Source: Halieaceae bacterium (GTDB taxonomy: Bacteria; Pseudomonadota; Gammaproteobacteria; Pseudomonadales; Halieaceae). From it: a stretch of DNA of 64,000 nucleotides. Where the stretch lies: positions 46,441-110,440 of the forward strand of contig CABYND010000004.1 in NCBI GenBank assembly GCA_902520195.1. The letters are read 5' to 3'. The position numbers and the translations under genes were made by a program. Shown here one piece after another: positions 1 to 8,779 of the stretch. The notes under the pieces are model-generated. The model saw nothing but the letters and a program-made list of their open reading frames with translations. It had not been told where the DNA came from and searched no databases. Numbering within the stretch: the first letter of the stretch is position 1; every line of letters begins with the position of its first letter.

Positions 1-587
1 GAGAAAGCGAGAGCCGTGCCCAAGGCGGTCGGCGTACTCAGCTGGGGTAGCGCCGCGACAATACCCAGGGAGAATCCCAGCCATCCTAGGCCCACTATCT
101 TTTTGGCCCACCCGGTAGCGTAGCCCGCATCGACGAGCCGCCCGATCAAAAATACCAGCAAGGCAATACCCACCATGACCATGGCAACCTGTGGATACCA
201 GAACATCGTCAGACCGTCGGGCGACACTGACGTCATGGCCCAGATCATCATGATGACCAGACCACCTGTGCCAGCGGCCTTGCCCAACAACGATCGCGCC
301 TCAAGCAGATCCTGTTTGAGCGAGTCCACAAAAAGTAGTCGCACGATACCGGCGTATACCAGCGTTAGAATGGCAATGGCCACAGCGGGGGCTATCTGAC
401 TGGGGTTGGATTCTGCCGCTAGCATGCTGATAACGCCGATCAGAAAGCCTATTAACCCCACCGGTAATGCGGCCTCGGCCACCAGCCTGCATTCGGAGGG
501 CCTGAACCTGACTGCGGCGGCCACGGACAACAGGCTGCCCACAACAAAAACGAGGCTTTTGAGGTCCGTAACTGATTCGGGCGTCAC
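1..587 (-). CDS. Membrane protein with MotA-like segment, partial
   Basis: An open frame reads leftwards from a GTG at 587 and runs off the window edge (about 195 codons, no stop), so the C-terminus is missing. The product is strongly hydrophobic with several predicted membrane spans. A stretch around residues 45-85 (VGLIGFLIGVISML, then IAPAVAIAILTLVYAG) resembles the glycine/proline-rich membrane core of MotA/TolQ/ExbB-type proton channels, but the rest of the family signature is not visible. It starts 26 nt after the stop of the upstream gene on the same strand, so the two are probably cotranscribed. The start codon is uncertain; the only SD-like sequence is a weak AGG. Function is not assigned. 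Confidence 0.5.
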   Translation of the reverse strand, partial: MTPESVTDLKSLVFVVGSLLSVAAAVRFRPSECRLVAEAALPVGLIGFLIGVISMLAAESNPSQIAPAVAIAILTLVYAGIVRLLFVDSLKQDLLEARSLLGKAAGTGGLVIMMIWAMTSVSPDGLTMFWYPQVAMVMVGIALLVFLIGRLVDAGYATGWAKKIVGLGWLGFSLGIVAALPQLSTPTALGTALAF

Positions 588-613
588 AAAAGGCCTGTAA
601 TTAAAGTGGGTGG

Positions 614-1108
614 TTATACAGCGATGTAGCGATCGAGAGTGGCGTCGTACTCCCAGTCTGATTTGCCCTCATCCTCGGGTGGGGAGGAAGGTTTCGCCTG
701 GGCGATCGCAATGTCATGAAACTGCGAAGCGAGCTCTGAAGACCGGTCTTCGGCCAGGTCTTGAACCATCGTTTGCATTTCTTTCAGCGCGTTAATCAGT
801 GCTGAAGCCTGAATGGTGGCGTGATCGCTACCGGGAACGATCTCGAGTTTCTCATCGCCAACGCTCAGCCATAGAATCACTTCTTCCTGAAGCAGTGTCT
901 CGAGCGAGGGGGCAGCACCACTCTCATCAGGCATCGCCTGATTGGTCACCGCCCAGTTGAGACTGGGAGCGGGGTCAGCCTGTGCATCCCCCCGTTCATA
1001 TCGGGCTTGAGCATCGAGAAGGGACTGCTCCAAACCCTTGAGTGTTAGCTCGTGGAATGCCGCAAAGATTCCATTTTGAGACTGGGGTGCGCCGGTGCTG
1101 TCAGACAT
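614..1108 (-). CDS. Hypothetical acidic soluble protein
   Basis: A 164-residue protein if it starts at the ATG at 1108, which has a GAGGA ribosome-binding sequence about 8 nt upstream. An ATG 14 codons earlier (1150) lacks one. The product is acidic, without signal peptide or membrane span, and rich in Glu, Asp, Ala and Gln. Helical stretches around residues 70-130 suggest a small helical domain. No family was recognised. The next gene downstream on the same strand is the partial membrane protein, suggesting a two-gene unit. Confidence 0.6.
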   Translation of the reverse strand: MSDSTGAPQSQNGIFAAFHELTLKGLEQSLLDAQARYERGDAQADPAPSLNWAVTNQAMPDESGAAPSLETLLQEEVILWLSVGDEKLEIVPGSDHATIQASALINALKEMQTMVQDLAEDRSSELASQFHDIAIAQAKPSSPPEDEGKSDWEYDATLDRYIAV

Positions 1109-1394
1109 TGCCAAGTCCTCATTATTTACTCTGAACGAAGTGACTGTCATTCAATAGTTGCCATCTCACTGTCTGCGCCAGCTTAACCTGCCTTGCGGAT
1201 AAAATCGCGTTAAAAATTGACTCTGAACTCTGAGACAACACGTTCAGCACCTGACGTAGCGTCGTCGGGGTACCGCGCTTGTTGGGAGCCGATGCACTGA
1301 TAGAGAGGTTTTTGAATGCCGAGGTGCGGTAGCCGCCATAGCTAACCCAATTTTCTCGCTTTATAGTGGGCGGCTGATTCTGCGAGGATGAACG

Positions 1395-1580
1395 ATGAGA
1401 TCCTTTTTAGCCTTGGTACTGGGGGTGGGCACCTACCTGGGGTGTATGGCAACGGGATGGTTCAACGGTGTGTTTGCAGCGTTCATGGCGACCATCGTGT
1501 ATGTCTTTGTCAGCGTGTTCAAAGGCTTTAGAAAGAAGAAGCCAGGCGCTGATCTTGATGAACTGGCGGAGCAGGAATGA
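1395..1580 (+). CDS. Small membrane protein
   Basis: This is a 61-residue protein with a GCGAGGAT ribosome-binding sequence just before the ATG. Two hydrophobic segments (about residues 3-20 and 24-43) are followed by a basic FKGFRKKK stretch and an acidic tail, so both ends probably face the cytoplasm with the positive stretch at the membrane. It stands alone, with about 290 nt of non-coding sequence before it. No family was recognised. The good RBS and membrane pattern argue that it is real. Confidence 0.5.
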   Translation: MRSFLALVLGVGTYLGCMATGWFNGVFAAFMATIVYVFVSVFKGFRKKKPGADLDELAEQE

Positions 1581-1686
1581 GTAAGCAATTGGTTCCAGCC
1601 CGCAGGGCCATGGCTCATAACCATCAGCGATCGGAATTTTTTAGGTCCAGTGCAGTAAATGAGGCAGAGGCTCTCAAAAAGTCGCT

Positions 1687-2052
1687 TTAATGAAGCTGTG
1701 TGCCCGGCTGCCTTTCTGCTGCTGCCTTGGCGCGCGCAGTCGTCTTAAAACTTTGCCCCTTCTGGTTGAGATAGTTCTCGTAGACCTCGAGCAGATTCAT
1801 GGCGTGATTCAGCAGCCTTTTGGAGCCTTCGTGCCCTGTTTCTGCACCGTTACACGCGGTTGATAACAACTGCTGATTGATTAGGAAGGCGAAGAATGTG
1901 TCAGGTAAATCGGGGTATTTCTCAGCAAATTGGCGAACCAGCATCACCGCTGCACTGCCTACCTCTTCGCTGATCCGAAGAATCTCCTGATCGTTGATCG
2001 CTTGGTCTTTTCTGGAGCGAAACCTCTCAAAATCTAACACCTGATCACCCAT
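1687..2052 (-). CDS. Hypothetical helical protein
   Basis: A 121-residue soluble protein starting MGDQVLDFERFRSRK. The ATG at 2052 is preferred because GGAG lies about 12 nt upstream; the earlier ATG at 2094 has no SD. The sequence is predicted largely alpha-helical and ends in a basic, Ala-rich tail (TTARAKAAAERQPG). No motif or family was recognised, and no neighbour points to a function. Confidence 0.5.
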   Translation of the reverse strand: MGDQVLDFERFRSRKDQAINDQEILRISEEVGSAAVMLVRQFAEKYPDLPDTFFAFLINQQLLSTACNGAETGHEGSKRLLNHAMNLLEVYENYLNQKGQSFKTTARAKAAAERQPGTQLH

Positions 2053-2223
2053 CACGACCCTACTCCCTATTGCAGTCTCCACAACAGCAATCATCGGCCG
2101 AAAGGGGGTGAGGCTTTAATTTCCCGGTGCTGAGCGGCTGCTGGAGAATGCGGATTCCGGGCCGCACGGACTATCGGGAGCCGCCGCCTGCCGCTCAGCC
2201 GCAAGCAGCAGATTAACGGGGTA

Positions 2224-2445
2224 TCAGACCTGATCCGGCAGTAGCCAGAACTTGAATCGACTTTGGATCCTGATGTTGGCGAGGTAGATTGCTGTGGTTG
2301 CGCGAGCTCGTGCCCAAGCGCTCGGTCTGCTTTGAATGAAGCGCTTGTTCGTCAGCTGCAACTGCTCTTCGATACTGTCGAGGTCGGCATGCATGACCTG
2401 TAGGGAGCGTCTGGACTGTGCTACTTCCATTGCCTCTGCGAACAT
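2224..2445 (-). CDS. Small hypothetical protein
   Basis: A 73-residue ORF read leftwards, with an AGGT ribosome-binding sequence 8-12 nt before the ATG. The first half (SLQVMHADLDSIEEQLQLTN) has heptad-like character and could form a short coiled coil; the second half is basic and aromatic. No family was recognised. It lies in a stretch of short, uncertain ORFs, so it may not be expressed. Confidence 0.35.
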   Translation of the reverse strand: MFAEAMEVAQSRRSLQVMHADLDSIEEQLQLTNKRFIQSRPSAWARARATTAIYLANIRIQSRFKFWLLPDQV

Positions 2446-2609
2446 ATCTTTCTACCTCATGTGGTATGAATGCACATAACTGACACTACATGTTGACGTC
2501 GGACGCAGGGTAAGCGCTAACAACGTGCCATGTAAGACCAAATATCACCAATTTGAGGGTGAGTTCGCGACTAGACCAGCGAGCGCCTTATTCTGACCGC
2601 GTCACTTAT

Positions 2610-2822
2610 CTAAAAACGTATCGAAATCCACTCAGCGTGAGTGGCGAGCAATGCCGCAGCAGACAATGTCGCAAGAATTACCGAGTGCTTAATTGCCGGG
2701 GTTGCCGGCCGACCCTTATCCGGCGCCGATGCTTGGCCGTCGTGGCACAGGTCGGCCATGGCGGCGTAGAGGGCGCTTCTCTCCCCACTGGAGAGAAAGG
2801 GGTTGCGGTAGTTGTCTTCCAT
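2610..2822 (-). CDS. Small hypothetical protein with C-terminal hydrophobic segment
   Basis: A 70-residue ORF read leftwards with AGGAAG about 9 nt before the ATG. A hydrophilic N-terminus with two Cys/His-containing turns is followed by one hydrophobic stretch (about residues 45-62, HSVILATLSAAALLA) that could be a membrane anchor. No family was recognised. Overlapping plus-strand frames are longer but lack ribosome-binding sequences. Confidence 0.35.
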   Translation of the reverse strand: MEDNYRNPFLSSGERSALYAAMADLCHDGQASAPDKGRPATPAIKHSVILATLSAAALLATHAEWISIRF

Positions 2823-2954
2823 GACGGATCTTCCTGACCAGCCAAAATACTGTAATACACAAAGATAATTGCAGAACGCAACAATAAGCCCTATTTGGTA
2901 ACGCCTAGACCATCAAGCTCAGCGCGAGACGTCCGATATTTGATCAGGTCCGAA

Positions 2955-3164
2955 ATGCGGGTGAAAGATATGAAACGGCAAAGTGGGGCACAGGGGGGCG
3001 AGTCTTCTTGGCTATCGCCTCGGCGAGAGGTAGTGCGAGAGGGCAATCTAATCTACTTGAGTGCTTCATCAAGGTTGGTGTGTCAGCTTGATGAGTCGCG
3101 CCGACAGCTCGACAGGCTTGAGCGACACGCTACCCGCATGCTCCGTAGCGTTGGCGCCCAGTAA
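2955..3164 (+). CDS. Small basic hypothetical protein
   Basis: A 69-residue Arg-rich protein. The C-terminal half (SRRQLDRLERHATRML) is an amphipathic helix. Starts at 2895, 2955 and 2970 are all possible; 2955 is preferred because AGGT precedes it. No family was recognised, and its reality is uncertain. Confidence 0.3.
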   Translation: MRVKDMKRQSGAQGGESSWLSPRREVVREGNLIYLSASSRLVCQLDESRRQLDRLERHATRMLRSVGAQ

Positions 3165-3238
3165 GCGATCTGGGTTCACCCCAGCGGCCGCAGCGCTCGT
3201 AATACTTTTCGTTATGAGCGCGTCTCAGCAGACTGTGA

Positions 3239-3616
3239 TCAGCAGGTTTTTCGGTAAATCTCCGAAACCGTATCATCGGTCGAATCGGTTGGCCACTTTC
3301 TGCTAAATGCCCGTTGCAACAACTCACCGCCGCTCATGGTCTCCACGTCTCGCGGGTTGGCTTCTGCGTAGTCCATCAACACCTGTTTCAGCGTGCCAAT
3401 GCTGGTGTCCGAGGGGATGCAAGCCTTGCGGCGCACCATGTCGATATCTCCATCGGCCCAGCTTCCTAGATAGCCCGCGCACCAGCCTTTGTCATAATTG
3501 GCTTCACTGTTGCAGTTGGCGATGACGCCTTTGCCACTATAGAAGCCTGCTGAAACGCTCGTGCTGCCGAAGATGGCAAATTTGGCTGCAACTAACGCAA
3601 TAATGATTCTGTTCAT
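3239..3616 (-). CDS. Rap1a/Tai-type immunity-like secreted protein
   Basis: A 125-residue exported protein starting at MNRIIIALVAAKFAIFG, whose first 20 or so residues form a signal peptide ending near SVSA. An in-frame ATG 23 codons upstream would spoil the signal, so 3616 is preferred. The mature part carries the pattern of the Rap1a/Tai family: a GWCAGYLGSWADG block, then CIPSDTSIGTLKQVLMDY, then ANPRDVETMSGGELLQRAF, and conserved cysteines including the C-terminal one. Members block type VI secretion amidase effectors in the periplasm, but many relatives are orphan proteins of unknown role. No T6SS gene or amidase is nearby, so only fold membership is claimed. Confidence 0.65.
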   Translation of the reverse strand: MNRIIIALVAAKFAIFGSTSVSAGFYSGKGVIANCNSEANYDKGWCAGYLGSWADGDIDMVRRKACIPSDTSIGTLKQVLMDYAEANPRDVETMSGGELLQRAFSRKWPTDSTDDTVSEIYRKTC

Positions 3617-3685
3617 GCCCACGCCCGGTTTAGTATTGTGACGATAAAAGCAACGCTTGCTATCGGATTGAAAAGACGGTGTCAC

Positions 3686-4034
3686 TTCGTGCTAACAATA
3701 TCGCGTATTGAGCCAGCTATCGAGCGATCCAGCTTGGCACCATAAAGTCTAATCTGCGAACCTGGATGTCGAAAGCAAGCTTTTGCAGTGATGCTCAAGG
3801 ATCACAGCACAGAAAATGTGCAGCAAGAGATGTATTCGCGCGAATTGAGAGACAACTTGTTGAATAAACCTCCTCCAGGGGGTTTTTGTCCCGCTCATTT
3901 TTGAAAGACTCTACGCTCTCTTAGTAAATTCACATTTAACGCTAAATACACTTGCACTTCTGTCGATATTTACCAATGGAAGGCTGCCACGTTGCGCCGC
4001 AGTTTTAAGATCATTACTTTTACGGAACAGAAAA
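3686..4034. other. Non-coding stretch without recognised content
   Basis: About 350 nt between the divergently oriented immunity-like gene and the next ORF. It is AT-rich toward the right end. A CCTCC(A)GGGGG near 3870 gives a short imperfect hairpin, CCTCCAGGGGG. No clear promoter, repeat or RNA gene was recognised. Confidence 0.3.
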
Positions 4035-4352
4035 GTGAAAAGAGACGGCCATATACTGATTAAGGGTACTGATAGCGAGACTGCATGCGTCAAAGTCGAG
4101 GGATCGAGGGAGATGCTGTATCTTAAACTGCCTGGTACTGAGGCGAAGCGCGAAATACCAGACGCCTTTAGGATTCAGTTCCAGCACTATTTTGAAGATG
4201 TTTTCGGCGCCCAAGCATCGATACACGAAGCACTTGCATATTGCCTTATCTTGGAGGGTAGGCCTTTCTACAAATGCAGAGTCGAGACTGCCAAGGAAGT
4301 CGTACTGAAGGAATCTGAAGAACGTAAGAAGTTGATAAAAGCTTGTTCGTAG
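4035..4352 (+). CDS. Hypothetical protein
   Basis: A 105-residue protein with a GTG start and GGAA about 9 nt upstream. The N-terminal half alternates like beta-strands (GHILIKGTDSETACVKVEG), and the C-terminus is a charged helix (KEVVLKESEERKKLIK). It has no signal peptide or membrane span. A reverse-strand ORF covers the same bases, but its protein looks like a shadow (many Phe, Leu and Arg without pattern). No family was recognised. Confidence 0.45.
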   Translation: MKRDGHILIKGTDSETACVKVEGSREMLYLKLPGTEAKREIPDAFRIQFQHYFEDVFGAQASIHEALAYCLILEGRPFYKCRVETAKEVVLKESEERKKLIKACS

Positions 4353-4656
4353 GTACAGGCGCCTGAGATCTAGCAATCAGCCCTAGGTTTGCCAAATCAG
4401 AAATTACCGCCTTGTCGCGGTAGTGCTCACGTTCGGAAACACGTCAAAAAGCACGATTCAGAAGAAAATGAATTTCAATTTAATGCTTCTGAGGGTACTG
4501 GAGGACCTTACCCGTCACACAGTCACCTTATCCAGACGGTGCATTGGACGGGTTATCGATTCTCCCCCAGAGATCTTGGCTAACTATCATCTCGCGCCGC
4601 TGCCAGTGTCCAGCGCGAACGCATAAGCTGTATTGCTGTCACTCGTTTTTATATAG

Positions 4657-4908
4657 GTCGCTGTGGGCCGCCTCGCGGAGGCCTTGGGTACGGCTGACTT
4701 CACCCTGCGGAGCGAGACGATCACCGCGCTCGCCCAGCCCCATCGGTTTTATCTGCTGCAGCGGGTGCAGGATGTCTTTGCCAAGTTGTCAGACGAGAAG
4801 TAGACCGAGATCAGCACACTGCTGGAAGCATGCGGCATGAAGAGCTTGCTAGAGGCAGTACTCAGTCGCGGCATAGCCCGGTCGGAGAACCTTGAGGTTT
4901 GGCAGTAA
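4657..4908 (+). pseudogene. Decayed C-terminal gene remnant, possibly GST-like
   Basis: The reading frame beginning at 4657 encodes a protein-like segment (GRLAEALGTADFTLRSE, then HRFYLLQRVQDVFAKLSDEK). A TAG at 4801 breaks it, and it continues in the same frame (EISTLLEACGMKSLLEAVLS, then ENLEVWQ) to a TAA at 4906. An in-frame stop also sits just before the first codon, and no start codon is available. The segment looks like the C-terminal helical domain of a glutathione-S-transferase-like protein. That identification is tentative; the decayed state is visible directly. Confidence 0.45.
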
Positions 4909-4947
4909 CCGCGTGCGACATGAGAGGGGTTTAGAGTAAGATGGGCA

Positions 4948-5793
4948 ATGCGGAACTCACAGATCCCGGTTGCCACGCTCTCAGATGATTCAGCCTCGCC
5001 TGACCGCCAACTTTCTTTTTTAACCCCCGAAGATTTCGAGGTCGCCTGGGATCTGGGTCTTTTTTATCTAAAAACACCCGACGAGTTAGATCTCGAATCT
5101 GTGCGGCAATTTGGAAAGGAATTGATTGCGCCAGATTGCCCTTACCGGCAAGTCCCTCAGTATGGCGAGTTGGAGGGGTTTATTACGCTCGAGAACAACC
5201 AGCAGACCAAGCTGGCGTTGCGCCGCGAGCGCTGGGGTCAGCACTACCCGGCAAATATCGCCGCATTCGGTCGCCAGCTCGACACTATCGGCGTCGCGAT
5301 CATCCGCGAGGTATTCCATCAGTCGGGCATTCCCGAAGCCCTGTGGGATCGCGCCTCGGAGGGATACGCCTCAGGCGGGGGTGATGCGTTTCTCAATTTC
5401 GTTCACTACGATACTCGTACCCCTGACTGGGGGCTGCGGCCGCATACCGACTACGGTTTTGTCACGATCCTCGATACCAGCGCGCCGGGCCTGCAAATCG
5501 AAATGAACGGTGAGTTTCAGGACGTGCCGGTGCTACCAGGGCATTTGATCATCAATTTTGGCGAGGCGCTAAACTTCATCACAGCGCACTCTGATCGCTT
5601 GGTCAGCGCGGTGACGCACCGTGTGGTAAGCCAGCAATCCAGCGATCCGGTGCGTCATGGCATTGTTTACTTCGCTAATCCGGACCTCGACGGCATGTTG
5701 TGGCAGTTCAACGCCGCTGGAGAAGAGCAGGGCAATTCCAAGGTGCAAGATTTGTTTGCTCAGCTAGAAAGCAGGCTTACTGAAACTCGTTAG
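4948..5793 (+). CDS. 2-oxoglutarate/Fe(II) oxygenase, isopenicillin N synthase type
   Basis: A 281-residue cytosolic protein of the IPNS-like non-haem iron oxygenase family. These enzymes couple O2 and usually 2-oxoglutarate to hydroxylation or oxidation of a small molecule. The double-stranded beta-helix core shows the iron triad H166-x-D168 (RPHTDYG) and H224 (AVTHRVV). R236 in DPVRHGIVYF is at the 2-oxoglutarate-binding RxS-type position, but the serine is replaced (RHG), so cosubstrate use is less certain. The length matches the family. The gene stands alone and its substrate cannot be read from context. Confidence 0.8.
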   Translation: MRNSQIPVATLSDDSASPDRQLSFLTPEDFEVAWDLGLFYLKTPDELDLESVRQFGKELIAPDCPYRQVPQYGELEGFITLENNQQTKLALRRERWGQHYPANIAAFGRQLDTIGVAIIREVFHQSGIPEALWDRASEGYASGGGDAFLNFVHYDTRTPDWGLRPHTDYGFVTILDTSAPGLQIEMNGEFQDVPVLPGHLIINFGEALNFITAHSDRLVSAVTHRVVSQQSSDPVRHGIVYFANPDLDGMLWQFNAAGEEQGNSKVQDLFAQLESRLTETR

Positions 5794-5969
5794 CCCTGAT
5801 TCACTCCGAACATTAGTACGTCCAATAGCCGTGCGATCCGTTGCTATGTCCGAATCGAGGTTGATGCTTGCCGTCATGATGCCGTGCGAGGTTGCACTCA
5901 CTGAGCTCATCTGGCCTCTCTGCTAAAACCCCGTATGGTTCTCGTAACGATTTGTGAACCGGAAGGCAT

Positions 5970-7358
5970 ATGCGACCTCACCTAAGTCTCTCTAGCCTGC
6001 TGATATTTGCGATCCTCACTGCTTGTGGTGGCGGCGGGGGTGGTTCAACGGATACCAGCGTGACCGTGCCCCCTTCGTCGCCACCAGCTTTTGAATCGCC
6101 GCACCCTGATATTTGGGAGACCGCAAGTGCCTCGGAAGCCGGCTTTGATGAGGATGCCCTCGACAGTGCTTTTGAATACGCCGTGACCGACGGGTTTTAT
6201 ACTCAGGCAGCAGTACTGATAAAAGATGGCAAGCTCGTTAGAGAGCGCTATCGCGGTATCACCGATGCAGAGGCCGCAGGCCTCGCGGCGATCTCTAGCT
6301 TGCCTGAGGGGCAGAACGCCGGCTATTGGCAAAACCTATACAGTGATCGAGATGCGGCGAGCGCGGTAACCTCCTGGTCTACTGCCAAGTCATTTACCAG
6401 TCTCTTGATCGGTATGGCGATCGAACAAGGTGCAATCCAATCTGCGTCGCAATCAGCATCCGACTTTATCGACGAGTGGGAAGCAGATGACCGGGCAAAC
6501 ATCACGATTCAACAGCTGCTGGATATGCGCTCTGGCCTTATACCGAAGTGCTCGAGTTTTGAGTCAGCGGCGGTGGGAGAGTGCCGCGATTATCCGAGTG
6601 CAAGCTCTGGCGGCAACATAGTGTATGCCGCCGATCAGTTGTCTCAATGCATTGACCGCGAGTTTGCCGTGCCCGGCACGAGCTATCCCTGGGTGTCGCC
6701 ACAGGGAGACGGCGCGTATGAGGCGGGGCAGTTTTATTACTCCAATTGTGACACTCAGGTGCTGGGTGAGATCATTTTTCGCGCAACGGGTCAGGACCCG
6801 GGGCTATTTGCACAACAGAATTTGTTTGAACCTTTGAATATGGAAGCGGACTGGTGGCGCGACGATGTCGAGACCGGTCAGGCGAATGGGAATTATTTGA
6901 CCTACTGCTGCCTTGATTCCACTGCGCAGGATTTCGCCAAGTTTGGTTACATGCTGTTGCTGGGCGGCATTGAAACCTCTGAGGGGCAAAGCTATGCCTC
7001 CTATGTATCCACGATATTGGCTCAGCAAGAAACCTATCAAAACCAATTCTGGGCCTACTGCGACGGCCCGCCATTTTCGGTCTCTACTGATTGCGAGAAT
7101 ATTTTAATCGTGACAGTAGGCTTTGACGGCCAATACATTTTGGTCGATCAAAAAAACGATATTGTCCTCGTGCGCACCGGCCTTTACGTGCCCATTCTGA
7201 ATGCTTCTGACGATCGAAAGATGCGTCTCAAACCTCTGCAGCTCTCAGCGTCGAATTGGGTTGCATCGCTCCCGATGGCGATGCTCGGGCCAAGATCGGA
7301 ATTTGGCATCCTGGAGTTCTATTTGGCGGTTGCTGACGCACTACAGCCTGATGGTTAG
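5970..7358 (+). CDS. Beta-lactamase-family serine hydrolase lipoprotein
   Basis: A 462-residue exported lipoprotein: the signal peptide ends in the lipobox LTAC (Cys19), followed by a Gly-rich linker. The catalytic domain is of the class C beta-lactamase/esterase type, with SxxK as S137-T-A-K140 (WSTAKSFTSL) and the Tyr-x-Asn motif as Y257-S-N259. Relatives include 6-aminohexanoate-dimer hydrolase, esterases and D-amino-peptidases; antibiotic resistance should not be assumed. GGAAGG lies before the ATG. It is monocistronic, convergent with the GTPase gene to its right. Attachment to the outer or inner membrane is expected, facing the periplasm. Confidence 0.8.
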   Translation: MRPHLSLSSLLIFAILTACGGGGGGSTDTSVTVPPSSPPAFESPHPDIWETASASEAGFDEDALDSAFEYAVTDGFYTQAAVLIKDGKLVRERYRGITDAEAAGLAAISSLPEGQNAGYWQNLYSDRDAASAVTSWSTAKSFTSLLIGMAIEQGAIQSASQSASDFIDEWEADDRANITIQQLLDMRSGLIPKCSSFESAAVGECRDYPSASSGGNIVYAADQLSQCIDREFAVPGTSYPWVSPQGDGAYEAGQFYYSNCDTQVLGEIIFRATGQDPGLFAQQNLFEPLNMEADWWRDDVETGQANGNYLTYCCLDSTAQDFAKFGYMLLLGGIETSEGQSYASYVSTILAQQETYQNQFWAYCDGPPFSVSTDCENILIVTVGFDGQYILVDQKNDIVLVRTGLYVPILNASDDRKMRLKPLQLSASNWVASLPMAMLGPRSEFGILEFYLAVADALQPDG

Positions 7359-7420
7359 GGCCTAAAACTGAACACTCAATTATGACGGACATGTTTTTTT
7401 CCGAGGAGATACTTGGGCAT

Positions 7421-8629
7421 TCACGCTGCCTCCTCCCAGCTTGGGAAGGGATCAGGTAGCGTTTCCCAGAACTGACGGCCGTTGAGCAACTCATCTTCCG
7501 TGAGTAGGCAGGCGTCCAAAGTCTTAGTGATACGCTCTTGATCGAGATTCTGGCCGATGAAAACCAGTTCTTGACGCATATCACCGAAGGGCTCTTCCCA
7601 GCTCTTCTCAATACTCTCGAGGTATTCTGGGTCATCGGGCCAATGTGCGCGGGGTACCGCTGACCAAAAACGGCCGCCAAACCCATATCTGGCAATACCC
7701 CCTGCCTGGCTCCACTGACCAGCAAACTCGGGACGTGTTGCTAGCCAAAAGTAACCTTTTGATCTGAGTAGCTTCCCGTAGCCTTCCATGCCGTGCAAAA
7801 ATTGAAAGAACTTTTCTGGGTGGAAGGGTTTGCGCGCTGAGTAAGTAAAGCTCGAGATGCCGTATTCCTCGGTTTCAGGAATGTGCTCCCCTCGCATCTC
7901 CTTCAACCAGCCGGGTGCCTGTTGTGCGCGCGAAAAATCGAATCGGCCCGTGGCGATGACTTCGTCTATGTCGATCGCGCCATGAGCAATCGGAATTAAC
8001 TTGGCGTCGGTGTTGAGTGTTTTCAGTATCGCTTTTAAACCCTCAATTTTTTCCGGGCTTACGAGGTCAGTTTTGCTCATCAGGATGACGTCGGCGAACT
8101 CAACTTGGTCCACAAGTAAATCTGCAACACTGCGCTCGTCGTCTTCGCCCAGCGACTCCCCGGTGTCCTGAAGAAATTTGGCCTCTTCATAATCTTTTAA
8201 AAAATTTACGGCATCGACCACGGTCACCATGGTGTCCAGATCCGCCACCTCGGACAGCGACACACCCTCTTCATCGGCAAAGGTAAATGTTTCTGCTACG
8301 GGCAGCGGTTCAGAAATGCCGGTTGATTCAATGACGAGGTAATCAAAGCGGCCCTCGTCAGCCAATTTTTGGACTTCTTCCAACAAATCTTCCCGCAGGG
8401 TGCAGCAGATGCAGCCATTGCTCATCTCAACTAACTTCTCTTCGCTGCGATTGAGCGTGACTTCGTTCTTTACAATCGCGGAATCGATGTTGATTTCACT
8501 CATGTCGTTGACGATGACAGCCACCCGCCTACCTTCCCGGTTGTTAAGGATATGGCTTAGAACTGTAGTTTTACCGGCACCTAAAAATCCTGAGAGGACA
8601 GTGACCGGCAAACGCGCTTTTGCATCCAT
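7421..8629 (-). CDS. COG0523 (CobW/ZigA-like) GTPase, probable zinc chaperone
   Basis: A 402-residue G3E-family GTPase. The Walker A GFLGAGKT spans residues 14-21, the metal-binding motif is C73-x-C75-C76 (NGCICCTLR), the SKTDL base-recognition motif lies near residue 205, and a CobW C-terminal domain follows ([10 protein letters not shown] to VFIGQNLD). COG0523 proteins under Zur deliver Zn2+ to client enzymes during zinc shortage; the ZigA/YciC/ZNG branch is closest by this layout. It lies 150 nt downstream of the ZnuD-like receptor on the same strand, probably sharing its Zur-controlled transcript. Its metal is inferred from context. Confidence 0.85.
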   Translation of the reverse strand: MDAKARLPVTVLSGFLGAGKTTVLSHILNNREGRRVAVIVNDMSEINIDSAIVKNEVTLNRSEEKLVEMSNGCICCTLREDLLEEVQKLADEGRFDYLVIESTGISEPLPVAETFTFADEEGVSLSEVADLDTMVTVVDAVNFLKDYEEAKFLQDTGESLGEDDERSVADLLVDQVEFADVILMSKTDLVSPEKIEGLKAILKTLNTDAKLIPIAHGAIDIDEVIATGRFDFSRAQQAPGWLKEMRGEHIPETEEYGISSFTYSARKPFHPEKFFQFLHGMEGYGKLLRSKGYFWLATRPEFAGQWSQAGGIARYGFGGRFWSAVPRAHWPDDPEYLESIEKSWEEPFGDMRQELVFIGQNLDQERITKTLDACLLTEDELLNGRQFWETLPDPFPSWEEAA

Positions 8630-8779
8630 AGAGCGACTCCCCGATGAGCCATAAGGCGTTATTTAGCAGGCAAGCAAAAGGGTCCCAGATGCTGCTAGAG
8701 AGGCACTTGTCAGCCACTCAGCAAAAGGGCTTTGGGCAGCAGAAATATTGACCGCCCAAAGCTCTGACGTTAACTCGAC

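Noticed and set aside
4020-4376. Minus-strand 118-residue ORF
   Set aside because: It mirrors the plus-strand gene at 4035, has no SD, and its composition looks like a shadow.
5970-7358. Antibiotic-resistance beta-lactamase
   Set aside because: The fold and SxxK motif fit, but the lipoprotein form is more like esterase or peptidase relatives; resistance cannot be claimed.
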